Shown: positions 59,196-64,000 of the stretch, piece after piece
Layout: each line of letters starts with the position of its first letter
Numbering within the stretch: position 1 is the stretch's first letter
Assembly: GCF_001540865.1 (NCBI RefSeq)
Contig: NC_033640.1
Location: forward strand, 5,092,813-5,156,812
Direction: 5' to 3'
Source of the DNA: Ananas comosus
Taxonomy: Eukaryota > Streptophyta > Magnoliopsida > Poales > Bromeliaceae
Length of the DNA: 64,000 bases
Notes under the pieces: model-generated
What the model was told of the DNA's origin: nothing
The model's input: the letters and a program-made list of their open reading frames with translations, nothing else
The model's database searches: none
Translations under genes and position numbers: made by a program

Positions 59196-60685
59196 CTAAC
59201 CAAAATTGTGCAGGCATACCAACTTGAGACAGAAGTGTGCGAGTAACTTCAACTTCAATAAGATGGCGATGCCTCCACTCTGCAACACTATTTTGTTGCA
59301 GTGTGTGAGGGCATGATATGAGATGAGTAATCCCATGAGAACTGAAAAAGCGGGTGACATTGTTTTAACATGTTCACTGCCACCATCTGACTGAAAATAA
59401 CAAAATTTATCTCCAAACACATTTGAGCAAGGTTTGGCACAGTACCAGGGGGTCTCGGACCCCCCTCCGTGCCGCAGCACGCAACGCCGTGCCACACGAG
59501 ATAGAGCGGCACGGCGCAGCGTGCCACGTTTTTTTTTACTTTTTTTTTTCTTTTTTTTCTTCATTTTGTTTTGTTCTTTGGGATATCCAAAACATTCTGG
59601 ATACTCTACGCCCTCCCTAAAGACATCGCAAATCGAAAATTTACTTATTAGATAAGTTAAAAAAATTATAATTTAATTTTTTTTGTTTATCAATATACGG
59701 ACAAAGGATTTGTCCCAGCCCTCCGCTTCCACCAAAAATATCTATTTTTTCTTCACAAATTATTTTATCAAAATTTGTCGCACCATGAAATTTTTGGCAA
59801 ATTAAGGGGAAAAAATCAAACTCAATAAATAAATTTTGAGCTACATCAAACATAAAATTTTATTTTTGCGCTAGAAGATTAAAAATACTAATAAAATTAA
59901 AAGCTAAATTAAATCAATTGATACTTAAATTTATTTAATTTATTTGTCATATAATTTATTGCTTAATTTTTTTGATAGATCTTTTTTGAAAAAATTAATT
60001 AAAAGATATTTTTTTTCAAATACTTTTTTAAATAATTTTTTCAAATAATTTTAAAATTATTTGTTTGTATTTTATAAAAAAAAGGTTGTAATATGGTCAA
60101 AAGAAAAAAAAAAGATGTCTTTGCATTTTAAAAATTCTAACCTGTAAAAATTTCTATTCTACATCAGGTATAATTGTACTCTACATACAAAAAAGCTTAC
60201 AAATATATTAATTGATGAGTATAGTAAACCATACATAGCAAAGATTCATAATTATTTGATTAAATCTTTCAAAATAACATTATAAGAGCTTATTGGAAGC
60301 AAAAAAACTGAAATAAGTTCGTGCCAAAGCGTGCCAGTAGGAGATCGTGCGTATCCAATCCATCGGCACGCAAGCGTACCATGTATCAACACAGAAGCAT
60401 GCCGGTGCTGTACCGTGTCAGGCAGACAGCAGCACGCCCCCTGTGCCACGGCACTTTAAACCTTGCATTTGAGACAATATTGTAGAACTTTTGAAATGAG
60501 AGAAAACCTTTTTTTTTTGCAAAGTGCTTAAAATCCAAGAAGAAGAGCTTGAATCCCTTCAAAAGAAGGAAGGGGAAGTTGGGTATAAGAGGGATGACAA
60601 GGCTATCATGTACAGGAGGAAGACCTTGAAAAAACTTGCATAACAAGACCATGGTTATTGTGTCCCACAGCATGAAGTGCATCAT
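59196..60685 (-). pseudogene. copia integrase fragment split by a hAT element
   Basis: Minus-strand codons DFKHFAKKKGFLSFQKFYN (60466-60540) continue after removal of 59428-60465 into the SDGGSEHV block near 59395. After a shift they continue to GITHLISCPHTLQQN, EVTRTLLSQVGMPAQFW. This is the catalytic core region of a plant copia integrase. Frameshifts are present, and no RT is nearby. Confidence 0.65.
59428..60465. mobile_element. non-autonomous hAT element with 8-bp target duplication
   Basis: 1038 bp, ends CAAGGTTT and AAACCTTG (8-bp terminal inverted repeat), with GTGCCGTGGCACAG/CGGCACGGC-rich subterminal regions. It is flanked by CATTTGAG at 59420-59427 and 60466-60473, a perfect 8-bp target duplication as made by hAT transposases. 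No transposase frame is visible, so it depends on an autonomous partner. Confidence 0.88.
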
Positions 60686-60689
60686 GCAA

Positions 60690-61378
60690 ACTTTTGGCTT
60701 GATGAAGATATCCCGATATATTTTTTTGAGAGATAGGTAGCACGCTACCCGCTTCGTTTTATTTCATTTAGAAATAAACTTAGCTGGAAACTTCCATGCT
60801 ACCAAATTATTTTCAATGATGGGACATTCGAATCAACAATCAACTCCATTAGAAATGATCACAACTATTAAAACTAATCTAGAAATCAAATTTCATAATT
60901 TTTCGACATCATTTATAAAGTGAATTAGTACTCTCAGAATGTATAGTAAATATCTCATAAAAAGTAATAATAGAGGACTTAAATTTCAGATTAGAGCTAC
61001 TGATCTTACAATAGTGAAAGAATTTTCTAACAAAATTTCACTTGATTTGAATTGTTCTACACCATTCAACTTAAAACATGTCAAATAGGACATTAAAAAT
61101 TGTCTAAAAGAACCATTTACTCTAAATAGTGAAAAAATATTCTATAAATAATTCACCAGATTTGAATTGTTCTACATCAAATCAGCCGTTAAAATAGTCA
61201 ATTTTGAGATTGTTTGATCACTGAGCAAAAAATTGTTGAAACATCATGAAATAGGATCCTAGATACTTTCAATAGTGTAGATCATGTCTAACGGTGTCGA
61301 TTGTCAATTCAAATGACCTATCATCAAAAACAATTTGGTAGCACAGAAGTCTTCATTCTTCTAATAGTATTCTAACTG

Positions 61379-61414
<36 letters not shown>

Positions 61415-62836
61415 ATATATACATACATACGACAATAGAATGTTTAGAAGATCCTATTCTAGTATTTCTAATGCAGAATTGTATTTCTACCATTAAATGC
61501 ATGAATAAATCCCATTCCAATAATAATAATAATAATATTCTATAATTGCAATGAAACAACCATGCTAAAAATACCCAACACCTACTCCATCAAAGATCAA
61601 ATGAACTTATTCAAGAAGAAGTAGCTCAAATATAGCTCTATATGCAAAAGAAAACCTTCACAGCTTAGATCCAAATTGAAGTACTATCCCTGTTATTTGA
61701 TCTTTACAAAACAACAAACAAAGACATAACAGCTAAGGTTCGCATAAATGAATTACAGGAATACGCTAGTCACCAACAACTTTGAATGTCTTAAGACTAA
61801 CGATGTTTGGCTAAGGTAAATCAAGCAGCTTTATTAAGCCAACATGAGAAAACAGCTCTCTAGACCTAGATTTCCATCATCCCAGACTGGTCAATTGTGA
61901 AGACAAAAGCACAAACATTTCAAACCATGCACTTTTACGAAAAAATGGGCTCCTAAATGAACCTCAACTAGACCGAATACTGCAGATAGGTCTAACCTAA
62001 TCCGAGAATAGAAGTTTGCACAAGTTATCAAAAGCACCATGTAGACAGCTAGGTGAACCACCTAGCAAGATTATATAGTAGAATTACCTAGAGCCAACTG
62101 ATTGGGCATCTTAAAGAATATGTGCCCAATACAGTAGGCAACAACCTTAGGATTGCCTACGCTACATAAGCCGTCATCTAAGCAGCAACATAACTTCTCA
62201 TTGCAAAAGTTTTACTATCTTTTCACTGCCTTTAGCAAAAATTATATTTTCAGGGCAGGAGAAAGCTAATCTAGGACAAAAATAGCTATGGTAAGATTTT
62301 GATGTTGGGCGGAATAATAGGATTTGAAAAGCCATCAACGTTTCAAGATTTAGGAATCTCGACAGAACAACCAATATTTTAGAGCGCATCAAGAATCATC
62401 CAAGAGATCAAAAATCTTCATGAAGCACTCAGAAATTTTTCATGCCTTTAGTCGAGGTTCCGAAGATACAATATTGGTTCTTGATATATATTAGTGAGGC
62501 TGACAACTATTGTGAGTTGTAGATTATTGTAGTGTCAGGTTGGCTGGGTTTATAAGCTTTACGATACGGCCCATGAAGGTTCGAGGACTTTTCTCGGCAG
62601 AGACAAATAATTGTTGATGAAAACGTGAATGTGATGAGTAAACAAAATTTCTATGGGATTGTGAAGTTCTATGGTGGGGGTAAGTTGAAGAATAAAGATA
62701 TACAAAGAAAACAAAGCTCTAGAATTTCGTAGTAGAAACGAACAAATCTCAAACGACGTTAGAAGTTCCAAACAACTAGAGGCCTGTTTGGATGCATGAA
62801 CATCATAATCGACATATCTCTTTGACTTATTCAAGA
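60690..62836. other. no gene recognised; simple repeats
   Basis: AT-rich sequence without recognisable coding motifs. A CT microsatellite of 32 bp lies at 61381-61412 and an AAT run near 61520-61540. GAGATAGGTAGCACGCTACC near 60732 looks like the end of a dispersed repeat, but this was not confirmed. Confidence 0.45.
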
Positions 62837-63134
62837 TGTGCTTCGGTAGACTATGTCGAACTTTAGTCAAATTGACCAAAGTGTCCAAGAGAAATAATTG
62901 GACAAAGTCCATTTAACATTCCAACAAAGTTGGAAGGGTTAAAGTTGAGTTCCAAGAGAGTTAGAAAGGTTTTAGCATTGCTCGGCGCGAATTGGAGTCG
63001 AAACAATGCAAAATTGAAGTCTGAAGCATTGTTAACCGGTAAAGCATTGGAGCAGTAAAGGTACCAGGCAGGCCACCCGAGAAGCTAACTCTCGGGTTTG
63101 GCCTCTGGAGGTCTGCTTAATCGGTGACACCCCT

Positions 63135-63240
63135 GGCGCGTACCGGTACCCTGCTGCAACCCGAGAACAGCCAGCTCTCGGGTTGAGGTTGATGAACAGG
63201 GGCGTACCGGTGACGCCCACCCGCGTACCGGTACACAGTG
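63135..63240 (+). repeat. TACCGGTAC array
   Basis: Four words with the ACCGGT core (CGTACCGGTACC, CGTACCGGTGAC, CGTACCGGTACAC and GTTAACCGGTAA nearby at 63033). They sit 70 bp upstream of TATAAAG at 63310-63316. Confidence 0.65.
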
Positions 63241-63309
63241 CTACGAACAGCAGCTGCAGTCTGCTGCAAATAAAAAGAAATTGAGGGTCTATTTGCTATT
63301 GTAGCAACC

Positions 63310-63316
63310 TATAAAG
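63310..63316 (+). promoter_or_regulatory. TATA box of the LTR
   Basis: TATAAAG, followed about 60-90 bp later by a CT-rich stretch as in the other LTRs. It is the clearest TATA box among the gypsy LTRs here. Confidence 0.5.
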
Positions 63317-64000
63317 TACCCCAACCTTTCTTTTCTCTTGTTCACAGCAAAGAACACATCCCTCTCTCATTTCTCTCCCTCTCTCTCTCTAGAAACTCTC
63401 TCCCAAGGTGAAAGGAGGAGATCAAGAGGAAGATTTGGAGGAGATTTGGAGTTTTAAAGGCTTTGGAGCTCACCTACAAGGAGGAGCTTGGAGTGCTTTT
63501 GGGCTAAAGTGAGGTTTCTTGTAAGAACTAGGCTAGGGTTTGATTTTATATCCTAGAACCCTTGGATTTGATCTTCTTACATGAATGGAAACCTTGTAGA
63601 GACCATGGAATCCATGAAAACCCATGTTTCTCCATGAGCTCTCATGGTAGAATTCTAGAGTTTGTTTTAGGTGCCCTAAAAATGGTTTAGATGACCTAGA
63701 AATGGTTTAAGTTGAACCTCTAGATGGAAATAAGCTTGTTTTTGCTTATTTTAGAGATCAATGTGGTGTATTGTGATATATGTCATTGTTAGGGCACCAA
63801 AATTGAAGCTTTTGCTCTAGGTTTGTTTAAAGGGAAATTGACCTTATAGAAACCAAATTGGGGATATTTCTAACTCGTTGGTGGACTCGGTTCGCCGATC
63901 CGACGAGTCTACGTAAAGATATTAAGAAAAAGCCTAATTTGGCTTCGTTTTGCCGCAGGCGAGAGAATAGGCGCCCAAAAATCACGAAACTTGAACTGTA

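Larger units (their letters stand above)
62837..64000 (+). repeat. plus-strand gypsy LTR start, runs off the window
   Basis: From about 62846 it follows the LTR at 2256 (TCGAACTTTAGTCAAATTGACC). Later blocks also match: CTCTCTCTCTCTAGAAA near 63380, and GTTGGTG/TTGGCTTCGTTTTGCCGCAGG near 63940. The exact first base is uncertain. A TACCGGTAC array lies at 63135-63240. Confidence 0.65.

Overview
This is nuclear DNA from a flowering plant, made almost entirely of nested, inactivated LTR retrotransposons with one small intact protein gene. The plant assignment rests on three things. Primer-binding sites match plant initiator tRNA-Met. The gypsy elements are Tekay/Del-type chromoviruses with 2-3 kb LTRs. 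A four-exon gene at 47060-48574 belongs to the plant RAB6-interacting-golgin (DUF662) family. A monocot is plausible, but the sequence does not settle it.

Layout. 1-2255: remnants of a long LTR (family F). 2256-6146: 5' LTR, leader and gag of a plus-strand element (element 1), cut at 6147 by a pair of inverted LTR pieces (6147-7457). 7458-15255: a heavily damaged plus-strand element (G), ending at a 100-N gap. 15356-21292: minus-strand element A. Its whole Gag-Pol frame (1608 codons) survives without a frameshift but carries eight in-frame stops. 21294-43707: a nest. Element C is oldest. Element B sits in C's gag end, a solo LTR (22508-25217) sits in B's LTR, element D (27381-35867, perfect 5-bp target duplication) sits in C's 5' LTR, and further LTR pieces follow. 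43708-44880: a copia end. 44881-48928: low-copy DNA with the intact gene. 48929-55360: a hAT-like element, a plus-strand copia element split by an LTR piece, and a decayed gypsy leader plus gag (H). 55361-62836: mostly unrecognised DNA with a gag remnant and a minus-strand copia integrase split by a hAT element with an 8-bp target duplication. 62837-64000: another plus-strand gypsy LTR running off the window.

Most notable: the untranslated leaders of elements 1, A, C and D (probably also H and G) share a hairpin between the primer-binding site and gag. Its loop is nearly invariant and contains the palindrome CGGCCG, while the stem sequences differ and re-pair. This has the form of a kissing-loop RNA dimerisation or packaging signal. 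The same elements carry a splice-acceptor-like CAG or TAG just upstream of the gag ATG. Several LTRs carry arrays of an ACCGGT core upstream of the presumed promoter.

The four isolated single Ns (21293, 41975, 44417, 50228) each lie where one repeat is cut off and another begins, so the assembly probably omits kilobases there. The nesting order is inferred from interrupted homologies and target duplications read by eye. No alignment or database search was run.
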